Positions 43,139-52,525 of a stretch of DNA of 64,000 nucleotides are shown in pieces. The notes under the pieces were generated by a model. The model ran no database searches. It was given only the letters and a program-made list of their open reading frames with translations, and was not told the origin of the DNA. Source of the stretch: Clostridia bacterium (GTDB lineage: Bacteria > Bacillota > Clostridia > Oscillospirales > Acutalibacteraceae); contig JAGAKX010000011.1 of NCBI GenBank assembly GCA_017625435.1, forward strand, positions 124,001 through 188,000, written 5' to 3'. The first letter of the stretch is position 1. Every line of letters starts with the position of its first letter. The position numbers were made by a program, and so were the translations under genes.

Positions 43139-43564
43139 ATGAGCTATAGTTTTATCGGTGAATCTAAGCATACTCTTGAGAACGGCTGCCGTCTTATAAT
43201 ACCTCTTCGTTTCAGGACCGCACTTCAGCCTGAATTTGTTTTATTCAAGGCTCCCGAAGGATGTCTTTTTATGTACGATACCGAAAGCTTCAAGGAACTG
43301 ATGTCTTATCTCAGAGCAGAAGCACATACTCTGGAGGGCAGAAAAAAGTCCCGTGTGTTTATGCAATCGGCAAAGACCATTGTCCCCGATAAGCAGGGAA
43401 GATTTACAATTCCTGCGGATTATCTCAAGCATGCATCTATCGGTGATACGGTTTACCTTCTCGGTAATGATAATAAAATTGAAATATGGAGCGAGGAAGA
43501 CTATATCAATATGTTCGGCGATGAGCCTGTTACTCCCGATATGTATCCGCAGATACCCTATTAA
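43139..43564 (+). CDS. mraZ: Transcriptional regulator MraZ
   Basis: 141 residues with two AbrB-like swapped-hairpin halves; autoregulator at the start of most dcw clusters, found with the nucleoid. The first half shows the DNA-contact sequence GCRLIIPLRFR; the second shows the matching DKQGRFTIPADYL. Start is the ATG at 43139 with AAAGGAAG upstream; the TTG at 43112 lies before that site. rsmH follows after 15 bp. Confidence 0.95.
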   Translation: MSYSFIGESKHTLENGCRLIIPLRFRTALQPEFVLFKAPEGCLFMYDTESFKELMSYLRAEAHTLEGRKKSRVFMQSAKTIVPDKQGRFTIPADYLKHASIGDTVYLLGNDNKIEIWSEEDYINMFGDEPVTPDMYPQIPY

Positions 43565-43579
43565 GCGAGGAAACACACT

Positions 43580-44509
43580 ATGGAGTTTAATCATATTCCT
43601 GTCCTTTTTTATGAGACGGTCGATTCACTTAATATAAAGCCTGACGGAATTTACGGTGACTGTACGGCAGGCGGCGGCGGACACTCTGCCGAAATCCTTT
43701 CAAGACTTTCCGATAAGGGAAGACTTATAGCCTTTGACAGAGATCCGGATGCAATAAAGAATCTTACCGAAAAATTCAAGGGCAAGGAAAATATAACAAT
43801 CGTAAAAAGCAACTACTGCGAAATAGATAAAAGAATGGCGGAACTGGGTATTGAAGCCTTTGACGGAATAATTGCCGACCTCGGGGTCAGTTCCTTCCAG
43901 CTGGATACTCCCGAAAGAGGCTTCTCCTTTCATAATGATGCCCCCCTTGATATGCGTATGAGCAAAGAGGGAATAAGTGCAAAGGATATTATAAACACCT
44001 ACTCCGAAAAGGAGCTTATAAGAATCTTTACCTGCTACGGTGAAGAAAAATTTGCCAAAAGTATTGCAAGACTGATAGTTGCAAGACGTGAAAAAACGCC
44101 TTATGAAACTACCTTTCAGCTTGCAGAGACCATCAAGGACGGTATCCCTGCAAGAGCAAGAAGGGAAGGCGGTCATCCTGCCAGAAGAGTTTTTCAGGCA
44201 GTAAGAATTGCCGTTAACGGTGAGTATGAGGACCTCACTCCTTCGGTTGAAAAGATGTTTGATGCCCTTAAGGTGGGCGGTGTTCTTTCTATAATCACCT
44301 TTCACTCTCTTGAAGACAGAGCAGTTAAAAACGCATTCAAAAAGTTTACGGAGGGTTGTACCTGCCCCAAGGATTTTCCCGTATGTGTCTGCGGAAAAAC
44401 TCCGAGAGGCGAATTGCAGTTCAAGTCTCTTGCTCCTTCGCAGGAAGAGCTCGAGAGAAATCCCAGAAGCCACAGCGCAAGACTGAGAAGTATAATAAAG
44501 TTAAAGTAA
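43580..44509 (+). CDS. rsmH: 16S rRNA m4C1402 methyltransferase RsmH (MraW)
   Basis: 309-residue S-adenosylmethionine enzyme that methylates N4 of C1402 in 16S rRNA. SAM-binding GDCTAGGGGHS (about 22-32), the IADLGVSSFQLD block and the IITFHSLEDRAVK signature are complete. Standard second gene of the dcw cluster. Confidence 0.97.
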   Translation: MEFNHIPVLFYETVDSLNIKPDGIYGDCTAGGGGHSAEILSRLSDKGRLIAFDRDPDAIKNLTEKFKGKENITIVKSNYCEIDKRMAELGIEAFDGIIADLGVSSFQLDTPERGFSFHNDAPLDMRMSKEGISAKDIINTYSEKELIRIFTCYGEEKFAKSIARLIVARREKTPYETTFQLAETIKDGIPARARREGGHPARRVFQAVRIAVNGEYEDLTPSVEKMFDALKVGGVLSIITFHSLEDRAVKNAFKKFTEGCTCPKDFPVCVCGKTPRGELQFKSLAPSQEELERNPRSHSARLRSIIKLK

Positions 44510-44549
44510 ATATAAATAAAGGAAATAATAGTATAGGGGATATAAAAAG

Positions 44550-45020
44550 ATGGCAGACAATCAGGCAAGAGCTTATGATTTTGAATATTTTGAAACAGGC
44601 TACTCTGCAGCTCCTCAGAGAAAGGCCGAAGAAAAGGGCAGTCCTTCCATAAAAAAGGTTGCTCCCAGAACCAGAGAGGAAAAAAGACAGCAGGAGATGA
44701 TAGGACTTAACAGGTCCCTTCGTGTTTTTGCTTTTATCCTCGCAATGTTTATGGTTATCAGTATGCAGATTGTCGCAGGTGCAAAGAATTACAGGCTGGA
44801 CAGAGAGATTCAGAAGGTTGAACAGCTTCTTGCTGTCGAGCAGGCTGAAAATATCCGTCTTTCTTCAACTCTTAACGGAATTACCGGTATTGCGGTTATT
44901 GACAACTATGCAACTGAGGTTCTCGGTATGACAAAGGTTGAAAATTACCAGATTGAATGTATTGATCTTTCTGTGGGTGATACGGTGCTTTACACCTCTT
45001 CTCTTACGGGAAACCGCTGA
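44550..45020 (+). CDS. ftsL: FtsL-like division protein
   Basis: 156 residues: a basic cytoplasmic region, one membrane segment at about 57-78 (VFAFILAMFMVISMQIVAG), then a predicted coiled coil (about 80-110, DREIQKVEQLLAVEQ) outside. This bitopic leucine-zipper-like layout, and the location between rsmH and the PBP2 gene, identify FtsL or a DivIC relative even though sequence identity in this family is low. It would join FtsQ and FtsW/PBP2 in the septal complex. The ribosome site AGGGGATAT is moderate. Confidence 0.75.
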   Translation: MADNQARAYDFEYFETGYSAAPQRKAEEKGSPSIKKVAPRTREEKRQQEMIGLNRSLRVFAFILAMFMVISMQIVAGAKNYRLDREIQKVEQLLAVEQAENIRLSSTLNGITGIAVIDNYATEVLGMTKVENYQIECIDLSVGDTVLYTSSLTGNR

Positions 45021-45172
45021 CAGGTATATAAAGGATAAATTCCTGCATATATATAACTGTCGTATGTTCGGAATAAATGTTTTTAATATAAAAGGAATGT
45101 AAAACAGGGGCGGATATGGTTTCGCCCTTGTCGGTATTTTAATATATAGGTCAAAAAGGGGAGTAAAAGTCA
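45021..45172 (+). other. ftsL-pbp2 intergenic stretch with a small hairpin
   Basis: GGGCGGA (45108-45114) can pair with TTCGCCC (45121-45127, one G-T) and is followed by TTGTCGGTATTTT. This looks like a weak attenuator or leftover terminator inside the dcw transcript. No gene or clear promoter seen. Confidence 0.35.
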
Positions 45173-47413
45173 TTGGCAGCAATAAATGACGGTATGAAAC
45201 GCACTTCTTTAAGTGCAAGACGTGCGGTTTTGGGTTTATATATAGTTTTGGCGGTGTTTCTTGTAGGGCTTATCGGAAGACTCGGCTATCTTACGATTAT
45301 CAAGGGTGATGATTACAGAAGGCTTGCTGAGGATCAGCAGTATAACGACTCCGTGCTTTCATCGCTGAGGGGAACAATCTACGACTCCGAAATGAATGTG
45401 CTTGCACAGACAGCATCAGTCTGGAGAATACAGATAAACCCAAGTAAAATCGAAGACGATAAGGAAATGGGTGTGGTTGTTGACGGTTTGTCGACAATTC
45501 TTGAGCTTGATGCGGCAAAGCTCAGAGAAAAAATTGAAAAAAATAAAAAATACGGCTACCTTATTGTAAAAAATGAGGTTGAATACAAGCAGATGTCGGC
45601 AATGATTCAGTTTGCCAAGGAAAATAAGGTTGCCGATATAATTTTCAGCGAGCCCGATACAAAGAGATATTATCCCGACGGTACACTTGCATCTACCGTT
45701 ATCGGTTTTACGGGTACTGACGGTAACGGCCTTTACGGACTTGAATACTATTATGATTCCTCTCTTACGGGTGTTGACGGCAAAATCTTTACTCTGCGTG
45801 ATGCAAGAGCCAATGAGCTTGACAGTAATAACAAGATAATTTACGAGGCAAAGAACGGTGAAAACTACGTTCTGACACTCAATAACGAGGTTCAGACCGT
45901 TCTCAGAAGTGCCTGTCTTACCGCTCTCGAGGATAATCAGGCAGATAACGTGTACGGTATTGTTATGAATACGAAGACGGGTGCGATTCTCGGTATGTGC
46001 AATGTGCCCGACTATAATTCAAACGATCCCTTTACGATTTCAGAAAAGGCACAGGCGGAAATTGATGCTCTCGAAACGGATGAGGAAAAGAATGCCGCTT
46101 ACAGCAATGCACAGCAGCTGCAGTGGAAGAACAAGGCAATTGCCGACTTTTATTATCCGGGTTCGGTTTACAAGGTATTCCTTGTTGCAGGTGCTATGGA
46201 GGAAGGGGCAATTGATGAAAACACCTCTTATACCTGCCACGGTACCATAACCGTAGGGGACAGAACCGTAAAGGACTACAATCCCATAGGACACGGTGCT
46301 GAAACTCCTCTTACTCTTCTCGTTAATTCCTGTAACACCTTCTCTGTTTATGTAGGTCAGAGAATGGGTATCAGTCTTTTCTATAAGTACTTTGAGGCAT
46401 TCGGCTTTACGGAAAAAACGGGAATCGACCTTCCCGGTGAAGGAAGTCCCGTTGCCGGTGTTACATACCATTCTCCCGAAATATCATTCACAAACTCCAA
46501 TCTTGTCAGCGTATCCTTCGGTCAGTCCAATCAGGTTACACCCATGCAGGTAGCTGCCGCTATCAGCGCAGTTGGTAACGGCGGAAAGCTTATGACTCCC
46601 CATATAGTCAGCAAAACTATTGACGATTCGGGAAATACTATCAGGGAGACAAAGCCAGAGGTTAAACGTCAGGTTATTTCCGCTACGACAGCTGCTACCG
46701 TAACGTCCTATATGGAAGAGGTTGTAAAAAGAGGTACCGGTGCAAATGCTTACGTTGCAGGATATCACGTTGCAGGTAAGACGGGTACCAGTGAAAAAAC
46801 AGGTATTACGGATACAAAGGCATATATCGCTTCTTTTGCGGGCTTCGCTCCTGCAGATGATCCTGAAATAACTGTTGTTATTGTTATAGACAATCCCAAG
46901 GGTGCAAGATATTCGGGCGGTGATATTGCCGCTCCCGTTGCAGGTGAGGTTTTCTCAAGAATTCTTCCCACAATGGGTATCGAACCCACTTATACAGATT
47001 CTGAACTTGCAAAGCTTTCCGAGCCTGCTCCCGATATGGTAGGAAAGACCGTAGGCGAGGCAAAGGCAGAACTTTCGGGCACAGAACACGTTGTAAGAGT
47101 TATAGGCAGCGGTGATACGGTAGTTGCTCAGTCTCCTGAGGCCGGCAGAACCACTCCCGCCAACGGTGTTATTGTTCTTTATACGGAAGACAACACCGAA
47201 AAGGAAACAGCTCTTGTGCCTGATTTCAACGGTCTTACGGTTTCTCAGGCAAATCAGATGGCTGTAAACAGAGGATTTAATATCAGAATCTCGGGCAGCT
47301 CCTTCTCAACGGATTCCGTTGTGGCATACAAACAGGAATATGCTGAAGGCACGGAGCTTGAGCTGGGAAGCATCATTACCGTTTATTTCAGAACAAGCGG
47401 TATTTCCGACTGA
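45173..47413 (+). CDS. Class B penicillin-binding protein (PBP2B/SpoVD type) with two PASTA domains
   Basis: Septal or spore-cortex transpeptidase anchored in the membrane (segment about 20-42). 746 residues. Transpeptidase motifs: Ser-x2-Lys in PGSVYK (about 330), NSCNTFS (Ser-Cys-Asn) and GKTGTSEKTG (about 535). Two C-terminal PASTA domains (about 620-675 and 683-745; PDMVGKTVGEAK and VPDFNGLTVSQA) could bind muropeptides. The TTG at 45173 is preceded by AAGGGGAG; the ATG at 45194 is an alternative. Whether it is the vegetative PBP2B or sporulation SpoVD cannot be told from this alone; only one is in the cluster. Confidence 0.92.
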   Translation: MAAINDGMKRTSLSARRAVLGLYIVLAVFLVGLIGRLGYLTIIKGDDYRRLAEDQQYNDSVLSSLRGTIYDSEMNVLAQTASVWRIQINPSKIEDDKEMGVVVDGLSTILELDAAKLREKIEKNKKYGYLIVKNEVEYKQMSAMIQFAKENKVADIIFSEPDTKRYYPDGTLASTVIGFTGTDGNGLYGLEYYYDSSLTGVDGKIFTLRDARANELDSNNKIIYEAKNGENYVLTLNNEVQTVLRSACLTALEDNQADNVYGIVMNTKTGAILGMCNVPDYNSNDPFTISEKAQAEIDALETDEEKNAAYSNAQQLQWKNKAIADFYYPGSVYKVFLVAGAMEEGAIDENTSYTCHGTITVGDRTVKDYNPIGHGAETPLTLLVNSCNTFSVYVGQRMGISLFYKYFEAFGFTEKTGIDLPGEGSPVAGVTYHSPEISFTNSNLVSVSFGQSNQVTPMQVAAAISAVGNGGKLMTPHIVSKTIDDSGNTIRETKPEVKRQVISATTAATVTSYMEEVVKRGTGANAYVAGYHVAGKTGTSEKTGITDTKAYIASFAGFAPADDPEITVVIVIDNPKGARYSGGDIAAPVAGEVFSRILPTMGIEPTYTDSELAKLSEPAPDMVGKTVGEAKAELSGTEHVVRVIGSGDTVVAQSPEAGRTTPANGVIVLYTEDNTEKETALVPDFNGLTVSQANQMAVNRGFNIRISGSSFSTDSVVAYKQEYAEGTELELGSIITVYFRTSGISD

Positions 47414-47472
47414 TAAGGATGTGAAAAAAAGAGGAAGAATAATGGCTCATACGATTTCACGGAGGTATTATT

Positions 47473-48900
47473 TTGAATCTTTATACTTTAATTAATGAAC
47501 TGCGGTTGCCTTGCAGTATCCCCGATTGTGATATTTCGGGTGTAACCGAAAATATAGATAATGTTACAAAGGGCAGTATTTTTGTTGCCGTAAAAGGAAA
47601 AAGCTTTGACGGAAATTGCTATACCGAAAGAGCGCTGAAGCAGGGTGCCGTTTGTGTTATATCGGAGGAGGAAAGTGAAAATCCTCTTGTGATAAAAACG
47701 GAAGATACAAGGCTTACGCTGGCACAGCTTTGCAGCGCCTTTTACTCCCATCCCGAAAGAAAGCTTAAAATAACAGGTATTACGGGTACCAACGGTAAAA
47801 CTACCGTGTGCGAATATCTGTCTCATATCCTTGAAGAGTCCGGTAAAAAATGCGGTGTTATCGGTACGCTGGGGGTAAAATACGGTGAATATTACTCGCA
47901 AACGGGATATACGACCCCCTCACCCGAGATACTTTACAAAGTGCTTGACTTATTTGTAAAATCGGGCTGTGAGCATTGTGTTATGGAGGTTTCCTCACAG
48001 GCTCTGGAGCAGAAAAGAACGGCACCGATAGATTTTACTCTTGCCGTATTTACTAATATCGGCACAGATCACCTTGACCGACACGGCACTTTTGAAAACT
48101 ATCTCTCTGCAAAAGCTTCTCTTTTCTCTCAGTCGGAAAAGGCGCTTCTTAATGCGGATGATATCAATTTTGAGAGAATGGCTGAAAAGTGCAGGGGACA
48201 GGTTTTTACCTTTTCCGCTAAAGACAGATATGCGGATTTTGCCGCTAAAGATATAAGATATCCCGACAGCGGTATATCCTATGTTTTCTTTGACAAAAAA
48301 AATATAATACCCGTTTCGGCAGAGCTTACAGGGGAATTTTCTGTTTATAATACTCTTGCAGCCTTCTCTGCCGCGGAGATACTCGGCGTTGTGCCCTCGC
48401 TTTTCTCCGGAATTGTGAAAAAACTCCCCGAAATAAAGGGGAGAATGCAGAAAATAAGTAAAGACAATCTTAGTGTGTTTATAGATTTTGCCCATACTCC
48501 CGAAGCTTTACAGAATGTACTTTCATCACTCAGAAAAAACACGGATAATAAACTGTTCTGTGTTTTCGGCTGCGGCGGTAACAGAGACAAAGGAAAGCGT
48601 CCTTTAATGGGCGAAATCGCGGCCCGTTATTCGGACTCTGTCATAATAACAAGCGATAATCCCCGCAATGAAAATCCCTGTGAAATATCCGAGGACATAT
48701 TAAAGGGAATAAAAAATAAAAGAAATGTCATAGTTGAAAATGACAGAAAAAGGGCAATAGAAATTGCTCTTTCCGCAATGAAAAGCGGCGATTGTCTACT
48801 TGTGGCAGGCAAGGGGCATGAAGAATATCAGATAATCGGTGACAAAAAACATATATTCAGCGATGAAATGACCGTAAAGAGCATTCTCGGTCTTATTTGA
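47473..48900 (+). CDS. murE: UDP-MurNAc-tripeptide synthetase MurE
   Basis: 475 residues, ATP ligase adding the third amino acid to UDP-MurNAc-dipeptide. The Mur P-loop TGTNGKTTV (about 104-112) and the DNPRNENP motif near 395 are visible; the DNPR sequence marks meso-diaminopimelate as the substrate, so the wall is DAP type. Start is TTG at 47473 with GGAGG seven bases before it. Its stop overlaps the mraY upstream region by 4 bp. Confidence 0.96.
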   Translation: MNLYTLINELRLPCSIPDCDISGVTENIDNVTKGSIFVAVKGKSFDGNCYTERALKQGAVCVISEEESENPLVIKTEDTRLTLAQLCSAFYSHPERKLKITGITGTNGKTTVCEYLSHILEESGKKCGVIGTLGVKYGEYYSQTGYTTPSPEILYKVLDLFVKSGCEHCVMEVSSQALEQKRTAPIDFTLAVFTNIGTDHLDRHGTFENYLSAKASLFSQSEKALLNADDINFERMAEKCRGQVFTFSAKDRYADFAAKDIRYPDSGISYVFFDKKNIIPVSAELTGEFSVYNTLAAFSAAEILGVVPSLFSGIVKKLPEIKGRMQKISKDNLSVFIDFAHTPEALQNVLSSLRKNTDNKLFCVFGCGGNRDKGKRPLMGEIAARYSDSVIITSDNPRNENPCEISEDILKGIKNKRNVIVENDRKRAIEIALSAMKSGDCLLVAGKGHEEYQIIGDKKHIFSDEMTVKSILGLI

Positions 48901-48914
48901 AAGGAAAGATAACT

Positions 48915-49946
48915 ATGGAATTGTGGCTTGCACTTCTTTTATGCGTAATAATAGGCTTTGGTACAGCCTTTTTATCGGGCTTTGCCGTTGTGCCGTGGCT
49001 GAGAAAACTGAAATTCGGTCAGGCGATTCTTGATATCGGTCCTTCCTGGCACAAGAAAAAGCAGGGTACACCCACTATGGGCGGTATTTTGATTATTCTC
49101 GGATTCTTTGCTGCAGTTGCCGTTACTCTCATAACTGATAAGCTTCTCGGCGGAAATCTTCTTGCTCAAGGTAATTTCCGTCCCGAAAACGTTGTTTATA
49201 TCAAGGTTTTCAGCGGTATACTTATGTCGGTTGCCTTTGCATTTATCGGCTTTATTGACGACTATATCAAGGTTGTCAAAAAGAGAAATCTCGGTCTTAC
49301 GGAAATGCAGAAGACAATTCTTCAGATTCTCGTAATAGTTGTGTACCTGTTTACATTATATAAAAGCGGTGTAAATTTCATTTTCATTCCTTATCTCGGA
49401 ATATATGAAAACACCTTCCTTTTCTTCACACTCGGTTTTATCGCTATATATGCTACTGTAAATGCAGTAAACTTTACAGACGGTGTTGACGGACTCTGCT
49501 CTTCAGTAACAGCAATGGTTGCCGTGGGCTTTGGTGTATGCTCTGTGATTATGAGCTTTTCGGGCCTTTCAATTCTCGCAGCTGCCCTTTTCGGCGCCCT
49601 TCTCGGCTTCCTTATGTGGAACTGGAATCCCTCAAAGGTTATTATGGGTGACCTGGGTTCATTTTTCCTCGGCGGCCTTGTATGTACCTTCGCATTTTCC
49701 CTTGATTCTCCATGGCTTATTATACTTATCGGCTTTATATATGTTATCGAATTCCTTTCCGACATTCTGCAGATTGCTTACATCAAAACCCATAAGGGAA
49801 AGAAGCTGTTCAGAATGGCTCCCATTCACCACCATTATGAGCTCGGCGGCTGGTCGGAAAAGAAAATCTGTAAAGTATTTACACTTGTCACATTTATAGG
49901 CTCTGCTGCTGCTGTTGCACTCAGCTGGTTCGGTAGATTACAGTAA
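48915..49946 (+). CDS. mraY: Phospho-MurNAc-pentapeptide translocase MraY
   Basis: 343-residue membrane enzyme with about ten helices that makes lipid I on undecaprenyl phosphate. The metal and substrate loops GFIDDYIK, NFTDGVDGLCS and the conserved APIHHHYEL are present. A TTG at 48897 would overlap murE; the ATG at 48915 has AAAGGAAAG upstream and is preferred. Confidence 0.96.
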   Translation: MELWLALLLCVIIGFGTAFLSGFAVVPWLRKLKFGQAILDIGPSWHKKKQGTPTMGGILIILGFFAAVAVTLITDKLLGGNLLAQGNFRPENVVYIKVFSGILMSVAFAFIGFIDDYIKVVKKRNLGLTEMQKTILQILVIVVYLFTLYKSGVNFIFIPYLGIYENTFLFFTLGFIAIYATVNAVNFTDGVDGLCSSVTAMVAVGFGVCSVIMSFSGLSILAAALFGALLGFLMWNWNPSKVIMGDLGSFFLGGLVCTFAFSLDSPWLIILIGFIYVIEFLSDILQIAYIKTHKGKKLFRMAPIHHHYELGGWSEKKICKVFTLVTFIGSAAAVALSWFGRLQ

Positions 49947-50020
49947 AGTAAAATTGCTTTACAGGAAGACAAAAAATAAGTTTTATTGTTATGCCGTTTA
50001 ACGGCTGAAAGGCGGAAAAT

Positions 50021-51313
50021 ATGCAGGCTTCTGCTTCTCTCGGAAAAAGCTCAGAAAAAAAATACGGAAAAAGTCTGATAGGGCAGTATATAAAATCCCG
50101 CGGCGGACTGCTTGCCGAAGGCTCCTTTGATGTGCTTCTGTTTATTTTTCTTTCGATTATCATATTTACGGGACTCACAATGCTTTACTCTGCAAGCTAT
50201 CCCAATGCATACACAGACGGCTACGACCCCTCTTACTATTTCAAGAATCAGGCAATAGGTGTTGCTGTGGGTGTGGTTCTGATGATGATTATCGGAAAAA
50301 TGAACCATATGCTGTTTATGGAAGCAGGTGCGGTGCTGGGCTCCCTTGTTTCGATAGGGCTTCTTGTGCTTGCCCTCTTTATGGGCGGCTCTGATGACGG
50401 CAGCAGTATCAAAAGATGGATTACAATTGCAGGCATCCGTTTCCAGCCTTCAGATATTGCAAAATTTACACTTATTCTCACTCTTGCATATATTCTTCAC
50501 CGCTGGCACTATCTTATGGTCAGCAAGAAGCCTCTTAAAACAAATATAGGATGGGTTGACAGCTTTACTGCAGGTGTAAACAGAAAAATCGGCAGACCTG
50601 TTTTTAACGAATCCTGGAAAATTGTAATGGGAAGCCTTGTGGTTATCGGAATTTATGTAGGTCTTGTTTTTCTTGGCTCCCATCTTTCGGGTGCAATTAT
50701 TATGCTTCTTGTTGCCGCTGTAATGCTTTTTGTGGGAGAAATCCGTCCCACGTGGATAGCTTTCTTCATCTGTGTCGCAATTCTGATGATTCCCGTGCTT
50801 ATGATGACGGGTATTCTCAGCGAATATATGGTGGAGAGAATCACCAATTTCCTGAGCACCGATAAGGATCTGCAGGGCGGTGACTGGCAGACAATTCAGG
50901 CTCTCTATGCCATAGGCTCCGGCGGCTTCTTCGGCAAGGGACTCGGTCAGTCGGTACAGAAATACAATTATGTTCCCGAACCTCAGAACGATATGATTTT
51001 TGCTATCATCATTGAAGAGCTCGGCTTTATCGGCGGTGTTGCAATCATTGTTCTTTTTGCCCTTGTTATCTGGAGAGGTATAGTAATCGGTGTGAACAGC
51101 CCCACAAGATACGGAGCACTTGTTGCCTTCGGTATAACCTTCAAGCTTGCATTGCAGGTGTTTTTCAATATCGGAGTTGCAACCGACATCATTCCCAATA
51201 CGGGTATTACCCTTCCGTTCTTCAGCTACGGCAGAACGGCACTTATAGTAAATCTTGTTGAAATGGGAATTCTTTTCAGTATTTCCCGTGCATCCCGAAT
51301 GAAAAAAGTTTAA
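50021..51313 (+). CDS. ftsW: SEDS peptidoglycan polymerase FtsW
   Basis: 430 residues, about ten membrane segments with the SEDS fold: GLTMLYSAS in helix 1, and the conserved NIGVATDIIPNTGITLPFFSYG near the end. Septal glycan polymerase that works with the class B PBP. A cytoplasmic head of about 40 residues is longer than usual. Dcw position argues for FtsW rather than RodA. murD is missing between mraY and this gene, unlike the usual order. Confidence 0.93.
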   Translation: MQASASLGKSSEKKYGKSLIGQYIKSRGGLLAEGSFDVLLFIFLSIIIFTGLTMLYSASYPNAYTDGYDPSYYFKNQAIGVAVGVVLMMIIGKMNHMLFMEAGAVLGSLVSIGLLVLALFMGGSDDGSSIKRWITIAGIRFQPSDIAKFTLILTLAYILHRWHYLMVSKKPLKTNIGWVDSFTAGVNRKIGRPVFNESWKIVMGSLVVIGIYVGLVFLGSHLSGAIIMLLVAAVMLFVGEIRPTWIAFFICVAILMIPVLMMTGILSEYMVERITNFLSTDKDLQGGDWQTIQALYAIGSGGFFGKGLGQSVQKYNYVPEPQNDMIFAIIIEELGFIGGVAIIVLFALVIWRGIVIGVNSPTRYGALVAFGITFKLALQVFFNIGVATDIIPNTGITLPFFSYGRTALIVNLVEMGILFSISRASRMKKV

Positions 51314-51331
51314 TCAGTAAGGAGAATTGAT

Positions 51332-52447
51332 ATGAAGGTTCTCATTGCCGCAGGAGGAACCGGCGGTCACATAAATCCCGCTTTGTCACTTGCGCAGGAA
51401 ATAAGAAGCCGCCACCCCGAGGCTGAAATCCTTTTTGTCGGTACTGCCGACAGAATGGAGGCAACTCTTGTTCCGAAGGCGGGTTTTGGCTTTGCAACAA
51501 TTGATATAAGCGGATTTCAGAGGTCTATGTCATTAAAAGGAATTCTCGAAAATCTCGGTACTCTTAAAAAGCTTCTGTTTGTAACGGGGCAGTGTAAGAA
51601 AATAATCCGTGATTTTAAGCCCGACGTCGCTGTCGGCTTCGGCGGATACGTCAGCGGTCCCGTTGTAAGAACGGCTCATAAAATGGGAATTAAAACTGCA
51701 ATCCACGAGCAGAATGCCTTTCCCGGAAAAACAAATATCGCTCTTTCAAAATATGCAGATGCTGTGATGCTGACCTCAGGCGAAGCGGAAAAATTCCTGA
51801 AGTGTAAAAATAAGCCTTACGTTACGGGTCTTCCCGTAAGAGAGGAAATTCTGACTGCTGATAAAAAATCCGCAAGGGAATCACTCGGCTTTTCTCAGAA
51901 TGCGGCTGTTGTGCTGTCCACAGGCGGAAGCCTCGGTGCCGCAGCAATTAACGAAAATATGCTTGAAGTCATAAAAGAGTATGGGGATTCTGGTATTATT
52001 TTTATTCACGGCTACGGTCAGAACGGTACGGATATGCCGAAAAAGTTGAAAGAAGCCGGTATAGACACAGAAAGCAATAAGAATTTACATATCTCGGAAT
52101 ACATCTATGATATGGCAAAATATATGGCATCGGCTGACCTTGTTATAAGCCGTGCGGGAGCCAGCTCCCTTGCTGAGATTCAGGTGCTCGGAAAGGCTTC
52201 CTATCTTATTCCTTACCCTTATGCTACGGAAAACCATCAGTATCACAATGCTATGGCACTTGTTAAAAGTGACGCGGCTATGGTCTGCGAGCAGAAGGAG
52301 CTTACATCTGATAAGCTTAAAAGCGTTATAGCTGAATTACTCAGCAATAAAGAAAAATTCCTGAAAATGGGAGAAAATGCACGTGCAATGGCTGTCTGCA
52401 ACGCTAAAAAGCAGATATGCGACATCGTGCTGTCTCTTATAAAATAA
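51332..52447 (+). CDS. murG: UDP-GlcNAc:lipid I N-acetylglucosaminyltransferase MurG
   Basis: 371 residues, GT28 family, peripheral on the inner membrane face; adds GlcNAc to lipid I to give lipid II. The GGTGGHINPAL loop, IHEQNAFPGKTN and the SRAGASSLAEI donor site are intact. AAGGAG lies seven bases before the ATG. Follows ftsW by 18 bp. Confidence 0.97.
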   Translation: MKVLIAAGGTGGHINPALSLAQEIRSRHPEAEILFVGTADRMEATLVPKAGFGFATIDISGFQRSMSLKGILENLGTLKKLLFVTGQCKKIIRDFKPDVAVGFGGYVSGPVVRTAHKMGIKTAIHEQNAFPGKTNIALSKYADAVMLTSGEAEKFLKCKNKPYVTGLPVREEILTADKKSARESLGFSQNAAVVLSTGGSLGAAAINENMLEVIKEYGDSGIIFIHGYGQNGTDMPKKLKEAGIDTESNKNLHISEYIYDMAKYMASADLVISRAGASSLAEIQVLGKASYLIPYPYATENHQYHNAMALVKSDAAMVCEQKELTSDKLKSVIAELLSNKEKFLKMGENARAMAVCNAKKQICDIVLSLIK

Positions 52448-52525
52448 GAAAAATCCCCCTTTGTAACACGGACAAATTTATTCCCATAGAATAAAGCGTA
52501 AGTTCCTGTTGAAAGGGTGTAGATT

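Noticed and set aside
43700-44473. 257-codon frame antisense to rsmH
   Set aside because: Antisense to a full and conserved gene; low-complexity composition, no support.
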